DNA from: Opisthorchis felineus
Lineage: Eukaryota > Platyhelminthes > Trematoda > Opisthorchiida > Opisthorchiidae
Reading direction: 5' to 3'
DNA length: 64,000 bases
Assembly (NCBI GenBank): GCA_004794785.1
Contig: SJOL01006491.1
Coordinates: forward strand, 1,061,377-1,125,376
The number at the start of each line of letters is the position of its first letter. Within the stretch, counting starts at the first letter, position 1. A model generated the notes under the pieces. That model ran no database searches and had not been told where the DNA came from. It saw only the letters and a list, made by a program, of their open reading frames with translations. This document shows, one piece after another, positions 10,711 to 21,200 of this stretch. Position numbers and translations under genes: made by a program.

Positions 10711-11654
10711 ACTGAATATTAAGGAAGCCACTTAATAATTACTTCGGAAAACCTTATTGGAAACATCTAAATTACTGAACGGACATCAAGCAATTCTCGG
10801 TGGACTGTATAAGCTACGATGTCGGACATAGGAGAGAAAACGCGTTTCGTGGTAGTTTGACTAGGTCAACAAGGTCTTACACAAAGGGTTACCTTCGTAA
10901 CCCAACTTGTGTGTAGGACAAACACCGGTTTGCAATCGACCTTTACTCCGCAATAGTTCGAACTGATAATACAATCCAACCAAGCAAAAAACCGATGCAG
11001 TGCACTGAACCAGTATACATGATTGGTCGATACGCACGCATGTATGTATCCAACTGTCTGCGTTAAAATGAAGATCAAAGTTCTGTGTTTATAACTCATT
11101 TGCATAGTTTGTTGGTGTGAACGGAATATTCCGACGAGTTTTGAATGATTCTTTAGTTAATGATGGTCTTACACCGAACGTGCAGCACTAGGACAGACGC
11201 AGAGTCCATTTGTGCCGACATTCGATATGTCGCTTTTCATTCCCTTGGATTAATGTAGTATGATAGATGAATCCCGGAGTTTACACCGGGATTCCCACAA
11301 TCCAGTGAGCCTTCAGTAATGCAGACTAGTACGAGGCTTTCGGTGCAAGTTCACCAACCTTACCGTGCTTCACGTAAAGGTTCAAAACCAGTTGGCCTTC
11401 ACAGAAGTTGCCACTGGGGGATGTGTCACACTTGGGAGGTTTCAATTTACAAGTGGTCACCTTGCAAATGGGTCATCTTAACCAGCAACCCAACCAACAA
11501 CCCAAAAGCCCAACCAACAACCAACATACCATCAATTTTTAGATAACCTAACCTTTAACCAGGTGACAGTTATTGCAAAACTTGTACGTAATAACTATCA
11601 TAGGAAGAAATGGAGTGACCGAACTCCCGAAAGAAGAGGCACTGAATTCGCGAA
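10711..11654. other. Unannotated stretch
   Basis: No gene is recognised. A C/A-rich simple repeat built on ccaacaa lies near 11479-11530. Confidence 0.45.
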
Positions 11655-11790
11655 GTAGGTTAATCTGAAGACCAATTTGGCTATAACGGGAGACTCAGCC
11701 AAGTCCCAACTGGACCGCTCGTTTATGATATTCTTCAATCGAATATGGTGCACAAAGACCGCCGCATCTCGCATTGAAAAATATCCCCAA
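11655..11790 (-). repeat. HHR-1 body fragment
   Basis: It contains the HHR-1 body blocks 'accaatttgg', 'gggagactca', 'tcgtttatgat' and 'tgcacaaagaccgccgc' in the minus orientation. The ribozyme arm is absent. Confidence 0.7.
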
Positions 11791-12408
11791 GTAGGAGAAA
11801 CCACTGCTGTTAGAGACCTTTGTGTGATGCGGTTTTGTGTTCTTCCACTCGCATCATTTAGACGCCTAGGAGGATTTTTCAGTATTTTGAGACTGATAAG
11901 CATTTGAAAATATGTCGCACATGTTTTAGCAAATTGAGTAACCATGATGAGGATGCAGTAATGCCTTTTTAGACGTGTATCTCCTAGATAAGGCTTTGAC
12001 AAACACGCTAGAGTGGGATAAGCCATCTGTTGTTTTGTCAAGTCGTCGTCGTTCACTGCTTTTTTCTAGCGTTAAATATACTACACTTTTCTGACTCCAC
12101 TAGCCTGTTTTCACATGTACCTAGACGCACTCAGAAAAAACACGCTTCAAAATCTGCTACTAGATGTAACTAACTCGGTTAATAAATCAATTCGCCTCAC
12201 TTCAGATTAACACTGATCGATTGCGCACTTGTTAGGAGGACGTGACTGACGAGTTATAATTACACAGGTAACTTTGGTAATCACGTTCATCTAAGAAAAA
12301 TCCAGTTTCATCTGGGTGTCTTGGTAGCGCAAAATTGTGAGCATATACACCGTCAAAATATTATCCGCAAATAACCTCAAAGCGAACTACCTTGAAAGTT
12401 TTGAGTAG
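11791..12408. other. Unannotated stretch
   Basis: A 152-codon minus-strand ORF (11598-12056) overlaps the HHR-1 body fragment and has no recognisable motif, so I regard it as chance. Confidence 0.4.
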
Positions 12409-12815
12409 CTTCTTGAAGGAAACTACTCATAAGGTTGCTGAAAACTCTTCAACAGCTGTTGATGGAACAATCAGTGTGCAAGTGAGTGTATTTCACGAAT
12501 TGCATCCACTTTGGATTCAAGTAGAACATAAAGTTTATGAAAGCTCCAGGACTAGGTTTACCTGATGAGGCGAGGTGGAGGGGCGAAACCGGTCACGACT
12601 TTCCCAAGAGATCTCAGCAACCTTATAAGTAGTGTTCCGTCGAGAAAAGTTACTGAAACATCTGGAATATCCTACCAAATGAAGAGCGAGGCGGCGGCCT
12701 TTGTGCAGCACATTCAGTTGAAGAAAACCATAAATGACAGATCCAGCTGGACTTCAGCTGAGTCTCCCGTAGAAACCAAATCCGTATGCAAATGAGTGTA
12801 TTTCGTGAATGACTA
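12409..12815 (+). repeat. HHR-1 family repeat, with inverted 5' piece
   Basis: A short minus-oriented HHR-1 arm piece (12409-12460, 'actactcataaggttgctga') is followed by a plus-oriented unit: 'gtgagtgtatttcacgaatt', ribozyme arm 12530-12636, body 12637-12815 with 'gcagcacattcagttga' and 'tgagtctcccgtagaaacca'. The body's final 'gcaaatgagtgtatttcgtg' repeats the block that precedes the arm, showing that units can run in tandem. Confidence 0.85.
12557..12599 (+). ncRNA. Hammerhead ribozyme core, helix I lost (HHR-1)
   Basis: CTGATGA (12562-12568) and GAAACCGGTC (12585-12594) are intact. Helix II is imperfect (GGCG...GGGC), and the helix I strands (TTTAC, ACGAC) no longer pair. It is probably weak or inactive. 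Confidence 0.7.
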
Positions 12816-13544
12816 CACACAATGCGGTAAAACGTTGCAGCTCTGCTGGAAAACTCAAGGATTAGCTATGGTTCAAACATAAACGCTAACTCACTCCATC
12901 AATGTTATCTTCTTCGCCTTCTTTTCTATTTCTCACTGAAACGCAGAGTCCCGGCAACAGTGATTGCACAGATCCCCATCGCGTCTTCCAGTTACCTTCC
13001 CTCGACTGTTGTTCGCCAAGAATTGCCCTCCCTCGGATCAAAAAATATTTTTATCATGTAAATCGGCCATCCAATTAAAGTGACACCTCGCAACTGTTTA
13101 CTTCATTAGGCGTTGAATGCAAACACTAAATTCGAACCTCATAAAATCCACAATCCTAGTTTGCTTCTTCACTGTGACGGACGCAGTTGACCATGGGGTA
13201 GAAGTGTTCGTTGTTAACAACTCTACCGGAGGCCATTCCCAGTGCAGGCCCTAGTCCTCATTTGAGCAACTAGTCCCTCATCATATCCAGTAAACTCCTC
13301 TGTGCTTATCGATTCTTTTACTCACAGTGTGACTTCATGTAGTCATTTCCACTGTTTCTCAAACAAATCTTTCTGGCCTTATGTTGGAGCGCTAGTCATC
13401 TACTGAATAAGACAGTATTCGACAGTTTTTCATCTTCTCTTTGGTTTCCGCATCTCCAAGGTTCACACGATTTTCTTTGAGAATATTCTTAGCGGCAGAA
13501 TTCCCCATTTTCCTAACCTTCATCTCCTGAATGTTTCCACTGCA
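12816..13544. other. Unannotated stretch, possible LINE 5' remnant
   Basis: This lies directly upstream of the Jockey-like reverse transcriptase and may hold its degraded endonuclease part, but I can recognise no motif. Confidence 0.35.
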
Positions 13545-14302
13545 CATGTCTCTGTGCTGTTGCAAGAAACCACCAAGTGTGTAAAGGCTGAAGTTTCCCA
13601 TGGTTCCCTTGGTCCTGATGGTATCCTTCATTGTGTTCCCTACCTATACCATAGAACTTTCCGTTTTTCTATCTTCGAAATGTCATCACGTACGCCCTAT
13701 CCCTGAGGGCGACCCCTCATCCGACCCGTACGACCAGCGCCCTGTTTCTACCACCCTTTTCAGTCAGAAGTTTGGAGTCACTCTTGACCACATAAGTTCT
13801 GCGTGGTCAGGAAAACGACAGCCTATTGGGCGATCATCAACATTTGGTCAAACAGTAGCTCTACTGGTGACCTAGTGTATGCCTGTATGTGTTTCGGACT
13901 AGTCTGGTCAAACCGAATAGTATGTTTTACAGTTATGCAGGCTTTCGACAGAGTATGAGACCAAAAATCAAGTACCAAATTACCAATATACAAACAACAT
14001 CCTGACTTGGCTGACTGGACTGTAAATTTCCGACGAAATGCTCGATTGAATATAAACCTTGGAATACCCTCCGCGTCCCAGATACACAGGATCAGTGCAG
14101 GTGCTCCAGAGAGTCTATCCTTTTCCCAACACTTTTCCTGTCGTTTATCAATGATTTCTTTTCCGCTTTTAGTTTCGCGGGTGAGGAAACCCTCCAGGTT
14201 CATTCCCTCATTCCCTCATTCTGTTGGAAAATTTGTCTCATCTTGTATTGCTGATGATCACACGCATGCTATTACTACACTAAACACTGATTTTACAAAC
14301 GT

Positions 14303-14313
14303 TCTTGTTTGGG
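14303..14313. repeat. Direct repeat, 5' side of SINE-1 copy 2
   Basis: 'tcttgtttggg' here matches 'tcttgtttagg' at 14507-14517 with one mismatch, which fits a target-site duplication. LINE coding sequence continues on both sides. Confidence 0.7.
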
Positions 14314-14314
14314 G

Positions 14315-14506
14315 TGAGCTCTAGGTAGCTCATTCGTTAAGGTGCGAACTTAGAGACCGGCAAGTCCGTGCATGGAGCCCAACCTCAGCATTTCGACTGT
14401 TCCTGTCTGGGCTTGGACAACCTGACAGTATCTCGGCCCTCGTACTTTTATCGGGGGACATGACAGCTATGCGCCGAAAGGATGTGGCAACTGACCGATC
14501 AGTCGA
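14315..14506 (+). repeat. tRNA-derived SINE (SINE-1), copy 2, inserted in the LINE
   Basis: It starts with 'gagctctaggtagctcattc' (compare 'gagctcgagatagctcagcg' at 1074), has a degenerate B box, and then the family body ('cctgtctgggcttgg', 'tatctcggccctcg', 'gacatgacagctatgcgcc'). It is younger than the Jockey-like LINE that it interrupts. Confidence 0.85.
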
Positions 14507-15062
14507 TCTTGTTTAGGGCTCGTTGAACCCAGCCCCATTCAAAACAACCAAATCCGGAGACAGTTGTCACTCTCCGCCATTCACGCACCAAAATCACTCT
14601 TTTCATGGGCCCCTGCTAGTCTCTTTTTAAGCAACCTCATTTACCTTCGCAAGTAACAACAATTGCGATTCGAGCACCCAGAAACCTCGGTTTTCCGATC
14701 TCCCATCCCAGCTTCTTCCACCGTATGGTTCTCAGATGTCTCCAAATCTCTTTCAGTTCGACACAAAGTTGTGCATCCTGTGCCTTCTCCTCCTCTAGCC
14801 GATAAACTGCAAACTCTTTCTCTCACCATTTCATCGCTACTACCACTGAAGTCGTCTCTACCGTACCTTGCTTGCACTCGGGCAGTCGCCGTAGTGCTTC
14901 TCCGGCTTTCGACGGCAAGTTTCAGACCCCATTGTTAGACAGAATAACATTATTGTTCACCTTCCCCAGGAATGCTATCCTCTTTGGAATTTTCCTCCAC
15001 TTTCTCTTCCGCTAATTTTTCTAAGCCTCAAGTTTACGAAACTCGGAAAATTATTCCCAGAA

Positions 15063-15890
15063 ACTGATTCTTTAGGATTCTACAGATGCACAAGGCAAAG
15101 AGCAGCACGACAGTTTTGGTTCTCAACGATGATTACAGCTTATTCACCCTCCTAACAGGAAACGACCCAACTAAGGGGACGCTTTGCTGCCTTCTCTTGG
15201 AGAATAATGCATATTTAGGTGTCATATCCATGAAGCATATTATATTCAGTGAAAATGGATTGTGGATTGTCGCACTGCTTCAAAAAATTTACTTCAAAAT
15301 ACTTGAGTACCTGTTTAACAGAATTCTTTAAAACGCACCTTTGGTTGGAAACATCGCGAATGAGACAGTTATGTGGAATTAATCTGAATCGCCTGTTCAC
15401 ATCTAAGGTGCACACATGACAGATCAATGATTTTGTTTTATGCTAGCTTTAATCATTCGTGTTTGTGTTTTAGCTTCATCTAATGTGCTAATCTAACGGA
15501 TACTCGTAACCGTTGTAAGCAGCGTTCAAATTCTAACCAAATGTTTCAGTCTGATCGGCAGTTCGATCGCCACCATCACAGTTCCGTTTGCTAGGTGAAA
15601 CTGCGACCCAACAGTCTCCAGATTCAAGTTCGAACGGTTGACCTGACACTCGCTGTTGGTGTTTGTGGTTCACGTGCCTGTAGTTATTGTCAATCTAAAG
15701 TTAGTCGCTGCGCGATGAAACAGCCGGATCACCTGACGCAGCACATTGTTAGGCACTTGGAGTAAATTGACGCACTTCACCTCTCATTCGACCTCTGTCG
15801 GTGAATGGTGCAGGCATGCAACACATGCAGTCGACAGACTGGCAGTGTGGGCAACTTTTTGGTCGGTATGCAGGATGCAACTGACCCGGG
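15063..15890. other. Unannotated stretch
   Basis: No recognised feature. Confidence 0.45.
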
Positions 15891-16140
15891 GTATCGGGTT
15901 TTCATTTTTCCGGCTGAAAGCTTATTCACGTTCACAGCACTCGCATGTGAGCAGTCTATTATTCTCGTGAGTCCACAGCGGCGGGGTTAACACTGGACTC
16001 GAGTTTCGCTCTCATTAGAGCTCATCAGCACTGCGTACCCTTGGTCGGGTCAGGGTTTTAACTGCAGGCATCTGACATGCGAGGCGAGCATGTCGCCACT
16101 ATTCCACCTTATTCGTGGCTGTGGGTAACGGCAGTGACTA
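15891..16140 (-). repeat. HHR-2 family repeat, copy 2
   Basis: On the minus strand it reads: tRNA-like head (from about 16118, with 'gctcgcctcgcatgtcagat'), B-box-like 'agttaaaaccc', the ribozyme at 16033-15991, then the family tail ('gtggactcacgagaata', 'gctgtgaacgtgaa'). Same order and spacing as the copies at 0.5 and 35.8 kb. Confidence 0.85.
15991..16033 (-). ncRNA. Hammerhead ribozyme, core intact (HHR-2)
   Basis: On the minus strand: helix I strand CAGTG (16033-16029); CTGATGA (16028-16022); helix II GCTCT, loop AATG, AGAGC; GAAA; palindromic helix III ACTCGAGT; cleavage-site C (15996); helix I strand CAGTG (15995-15991). All conserved core bases are present. Helix II is a perfect 5-bp stem with a 4-nt loop. 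Helix I has one G x G mismatch, which is C-G in the copies at 0.6 and 35.8 kb (CACTG with CAGTG). The sequence is unlike HHR-1 apart from the core, yet the fold is the same. This is the best candidate for an active ribozyme in the window. Confidence 0.9.
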
Positions 16141-17630
16141 CGCAGGTGCATGCACAATTTTGACGCAGTAGAGCTGCAGGTGGATTCGGCGTAGATAAAC
16201 CAACGTCCTTCAACTGGTTGAATCTTGGAAAGTACACAAAACTATCATATACAACAGATATCAAACGAATAATAAATAGGCAACTCACTACTTCAAAAAG
16301 TAGGTTGTTCCACCTCTTCTGTAAGGCCGAAATTCTAAAATCCAAACACTGAATCTGACCGTCTGGGGACAAAGGAGTCCAGCGCTAGCGAATAGCAGAC
16401 ACAAAACAAACCCCTCTGAAAATGAGTCACTACCCTGAAGAGGTCATCACCGCGTGACCTGCAGTGAAATGCCTGTCTAAGAAGGCTTACCCCCTGGAGA
16501 GACAGAAAATTTACCTTCCTCTTGGTGCTCCATTTCATCACACTGACAAGTCTGGATGAAGAACGACGCAACCGGGGCGGCTTGATTATATTCGGTAGGA
16601 CTGAAGTAAATGCACCCTGTCTTAATTAGCCTCCAGCAATAACTTATTGCTAGCGTTTTGAATGATGAGTGACAGTGTACCAAACATTCAGATACTGATT
16701 GTCGATCGTAACCCTTTGTAAATTTCACCTGAAAGTACCACACTAACGATGTATGACTCCAGCGAAAGACTGTAATTAGGTTTTTGCGAATATATATATA
16801 TATATATATATATCGCACTAAAGTAAATGAAGTATGCAAGCAAAACTTGCCCGTATACTAACTGAAGCTCTTCCGTATTCTTCCCATTTTTATCATCTAA
16901 GGTAACTGCACATACCTAACTCATTTACCCTTCGCACAGCTCTATTTCATAGTTCTGACAAAAGTGACGTTCAGACTGGGGCGACAGAACCTCCCTCAAT
17001 TCGTTCTGGAACTCTGAGCTAAACTCTTAGTGTGAATAAATTTAATTCTAAATGCTCCTCTGCTTAGGTAGCATAGCTGCGGAAAGAAGAGAATGGAGAT
17101 AAAAAATTGTGTTGACGGAGAGTACTACAAATTTACGGGTGTTTATCTTAGTGGTAGAGGTTATAAATGGTTATCGTATCAATCCTCCAAAAGAAACCGC
17201 CCCGAAAAGTCACTCCTCCGAATGGGAGCCATCTCTAGGAGCTATCCAACATGTTCCTTCATGACAGCTTCTTCCTGATGCTGTTCATTCTCTGGGAGAA
17301 GGAAACTGTCTGCATTATTTTGAACAGATTGCAGGATCATGCACCTACGCGTATGTTTTCCACTAGTTTATTGCGAAACTTTCTTCACTGAAAAGTGTGG
17401 AAAAATTCCCAAAGTTCTGCCAACAAGCTATCTCCTAAAGTATACTGCGAAACTAACGGTGCAAATCGTAATTTATCTCCTCGCAGATTTCGCGAAACAC
17501 GAAAATCTGCACCTGATGTTCAGTTTACCTTATAAAACAAGCAGTACCGATCAGCTTTTGCTACATAATTTCTTTGTCTACTCGTATACATTTAGGAGGT
17601 ACGTAGTTTGTTAGCGTTCTAGTTGTAACC
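16141..17630. other. Unannotated stretch with a TA microsatellite
   Basis: A (TA)n tract lies at about 16791-16813. ORFs are 120 codons or shorter and show no recognised motif. Confidence 0.45.
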
Positions 17631-17714
17631 AAATTAACTTAATTTTCAGAAGGTTGCGTGTTCGAATCACGTCGGACTCGCCAGTTGTTGGAACGAAATT
17701 AACATAATTATCAG
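17631..17714 (+). repeat. tRNA 3'-end fragment with CCA, flanked by direct repeats
   Basis: Bases 17650-17683 look like the 3' part of a tRNA. There is a T-arm (GCGTG, loop TTCGAAT, CACGT), then an acceptor strand ending in CCA at 17681-17683. CCA is added after transcription in eukaryotes, so its presence in DNA points to reverse transcription of a mature tRNA. The fragment is flanked by 19-nt direct repeats 17631-17649 and 17696-17714 (17 of 19 identical), like a target-site duplication. There is no 5' half, so it is not a functional gene. Confidence 0.6.
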
Positions 17715-17794
17715 GTGACAAGCACTAACAAAGTATGTTTTTAAGAATGATGATTACAATATTTAGGTGCAGCCTGATAAAAATAAATACGATG

Positions 17795-18290
17795 CGAAAA
17801 ATGGAATAAGCCAAAAGGTGACTTTTCGTTTGAGGACAACTAATGAAAGTTCCTGACTGAAGTTCCGGAGGTGTGACGTGTTTTCTCTGCAGTATAGCTG
17901 CTACACTTGTTACGTAATTGTCCGTGGACTTGGTTGTCTTCCTGATCTGGGCGAGCGTGTGTGTGTTGGGCCGAGTTGCAGCGTGAAGAGACAGTTGCAC
18001 AAACTTGAATACAGCTTGACCTGATGTGGTTGAAGGTCGTAAGCCTGGCGCATAGCGCAGGTGGTAGCCGAATAAACAAAATGGATAGGAAATTGTAGTG
18101 AACTCGTTGTCGGTCAAGGTTGCAAGTGGGACGGGATTTGGGTGTTTGTGACGCGCGATCTAGTGAGTATGGATTTACCAAACAAATTAAGCGAAAATGG
18201 TTGAAGTAACAAGGGGGTGGCCGCTACAACTGCTTTCTCAAACAGTAAAACGATGGTGATGTTAAGTTTAAATCAGTTGTCGTGATTAAT
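17795..18290. repeat. Dispersed repeat C, copy 2 (unidentified)
   Basis: Counterpart of 3636-4100, in the same direction, with the same ordered blocks. A 130-codon minus ORF across it (17725-18117) matches in part the frame of the minus ORF at 3659-3958 (shared PFCLFGYHL/PFCLLRYHL and RPS.TSGQA). It may therefore be an old coding remnant, of a protein I do not recognise. Confidence 0.65.
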
Positions 18291-21200
18291 GGACTTTTCG
18301 ATGTTGCGCAGTGAAGTTGGGACACCCACAGAGTTTTTCCCGTCTCCTGCACTCAGTTGCCTACTGCCCTCTCTTAAATGCCAGACAGACCTCAGAACGG
18401 ATGTGTTCAGTTACACATAAACTAATTTCGGATTGCTTCTCATCCTGTTCTTCAGGTCTTAGCGTTCTGTTCTGTGGAGACCTTTTAAGTCCTTACTAGT
18501 AGGTAACAAAGCCTGGTCCCTCCTTAGCAGACGCCAACAGTGTAAGCTGTCATCCGTCATAGAGGGGTATTTAACAGTGGATTGTCAGTCGAGTCGTTGT
18601 CAAAAGCATATATGCCTGCATCTTTTATGGCTAAAATATGCCTTATAAAGTCAGCCGAAAGCAATTTTCATATCACATTTGCCGGTGGACACATCTAACA
18701 AACGAAAAGCACCCAAAAGGTTCAGCTCCTCCTATATGGATTAAGTAAGTGGGTTGCCACACTCACACGTGTTTGTGTCAATAGAATCAAAGTTTCAAGA
18801 ACACAGTTTACTGTTCACTTTAACCTGAAAGAGCTACGGGTCCGGCAAATTGATCTGTTTAAGTGGTCAAATAAGTACAGACGAATTTTATCTCACTTCA
18901 TTTTCCCCATAACTATGCTCATAAAGGCATACTCCCAACTTCATTTCATTCAGCCACCTGTATCCTTCAAGAAGGAGCATCCTTCCTATGGAGGACACTT
19001 TGAACCCATTCGGGGAACTGTCCCTCTGTATGGTTCCGTAAAGGTGCCGGTAAACATTTTTAAAAATGTGCATTTAGCCTAGTCATATGGAGAAACTAGC
19101 TGTGAAGCTCTACTACCACCAAGCTGCATCACCTAGAGCTATACAGTCTAAACTTCTACGGGATCTTCGAGTTTGATATTAGGTGATTGACAACCTGTGC
19201 TTGCCATTTGATAAAAGTGCCCTGTAGTTTCATAAAGAATCGCTGTTGTCATAATTTACCAGCCAAACACCCGGAACGTCAAATGGCAAGGAACAGTCGA
19301 TGTCGTTGATTTCAGTGCTGATGTCATGGACAGAGAAGCAGTTGAGAATCCTGTGAAATCTACCGTGACAGATCGCATGTTCGACAGTTGTTTACGTCCT
19401 TCTGTGCTAGAGTTACCCTGTTTTCGACTGTTCACAAGTGGCGGAAATTTTTTGGGACATTATTTCCCAATCCATCAGACTGACCACAACTGTATGTTCA
19501 TTCTGATTATGTTGTCTGGTTAAACGTCATAGGCTAAAGTCAGGCAAGCATCCAGTGTTCGATTGGCGGAACCGTTCTGTGATGAAGTGTAGTTTTAACC
19601 CTGCCCCCTCCCAGATTCAAGGACAGAATTAAAACTATCTTCATTAGGAAAATGAAAGTCGACGTACATCATACCATATCCTATGTATTACGGATCATAC
19701 AAAGATTGGACGTTTTGTCTGGTCCCCATCATACAGCATGTCTCCTAGTTTGTCGGTAAGATTGATTTCACAATTGCCTTTCTTGACGAAGTGAATCTTG
19801 AGGACCTAGGAAGCTGGAACCCTGGAACAGCTGAAAAAATCATGGGTCAACCATAAGTTTCACATGATTTCTGACTGCCGGTTAGACTATTTTTTCTTAT
19901 ATTCAGTATTGCGCAACATTATTTTATGGAGAAGTAGGAGTAATGGAGAGTACTAATAACATGAATGGTTCACTTCATGCACGCCTTGTGTCAGAAGGGT
20001 GAGGAGATCTGCTCAATTTATTAAATTAGGTGAATCAAATCCTTATGAATGTGCTTTGTTTTTCTCGATCGCTTCGCCTCTGCCTGGTTCTCAACGTAGC
20101 CACTTCACATAAAGTGTGACCTGGTGACGGTTCGATTATTTTTATCGTTTATTTTTGAAGAGCATGTTCACAGACAAAAAGTAAATGCAAGCGATGAGTG
20201 TGAAAGGGTTACAGGAGAATATGAGGTAAAAGAGAGAAACGTCTCTTTCGAAGTCATGCAACCAACAGTTCCAGTCAGATAAGATGAATCCCAACGTATG
20301 TAAGAATTTTGGTTACGCTATACTACTGCTACTTTCCAACCCTTTCTGCAAAGACAAACTCTCTACAATATCCAAATGACCGTCCACACCAGCTGCAATG
20401 GATTCTGTGCTCGTCTGTCCAAATAGGGTCATTTCTCTAGCGCAGAAAATCTGCCTGGTTTTCTAAGGCCGTGACAGGCGTTACTGGTGTAGCCATAACG
20501 ACGCTCATCGCGTAGTCATATACTAAAACGACTTTTGAGTCGCCAAATGAATAAAGCCGACTGATTGGTCACTACAAAATTTGTAAAAAAAAATTCCAAT
20601 GCCATTAGGGTTACAACACCCTCCGCTACACGACGTGGTTTCTACTAATCATCCGTTGAAGACAAATGTTTTCACCAGACATCACTGAATCGGGTTTCAA
20701 TTCCGTCTCGGAATCTGGCAAGGAGCTCTTGCGTGGTTATGTAGGAGGACTACCTCACCAGTGAACAATGCAATAAATCGGACGATGCTGTTTACTCGCC
20801 CCCGATCTATATCTTCGGGATTGCCGCAGGCATTTGGACAACAAATGGCTCGCAATCAACGCGATGGGACCTGTTACGGAGGGATGTAAACAGCTGTCGA
20901 GGAAAGTAATTTCGGTTACGCGGTCTTTCAAGATAGATTTACTGGGATTTGCTTCGTCGTCGTTGATCTCAAAATTGAAATCAACGCCAGCGCTGACACC
21001 AACGCTTCCTCACGTGCAACCGCGAGTCATTTGTTGAGATCACTGGGTTAAGGAGAAGATGGGATTTGGACCTTACACAAGCCTCTCCGAAGCATGTTGA
21101 GGTACCGCATGTTTTGATAGTAAATTAGAGTAAAACAACAGCGGTGTGCGGCAGAATTTCCATATAATCCATTGATCACGTTTGTTGAGGAACAACGCAA

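Larger units (their letters stand above)
13545..15062 (+). pseudogene. Jockey/CR1-type LINE reverse transcriptase, heavily decayed, split by a SINE
   Basis: No single ORF shows this element, but landmarks appear in order across all three plus frames. They are SHGSLGPDGI (13594-13620), HVRPIPEGDPSSDPYDQRPVS (about 13690-13750, reverse-transcriptase fingers), LLGDHQ and STGDLV (about 13830-13880), AFDRV (13945, palm motif A), SILFPTLFLSFINDFF (14112-14165) and ADDHTHAI (about 14250, the catalytic YADD region). After the SINE at 14315-14506 come a C-terminal block (KVVHPVPSPPLADKLQTLSL, about 14770-14825) and a final block with PRNAILFGIF (14965-15000). Many frameshifts and stops make it a fossil. 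The family call is from recalled Jockey/CR1 patterns. Confidence 0.8.

Noticed and set aside
11598..12056. 152-codon minus ORF as a gene
   Set aside because: It overlaps an HHR-1 body fragment and has no recognised motif, so length alone is not enough.
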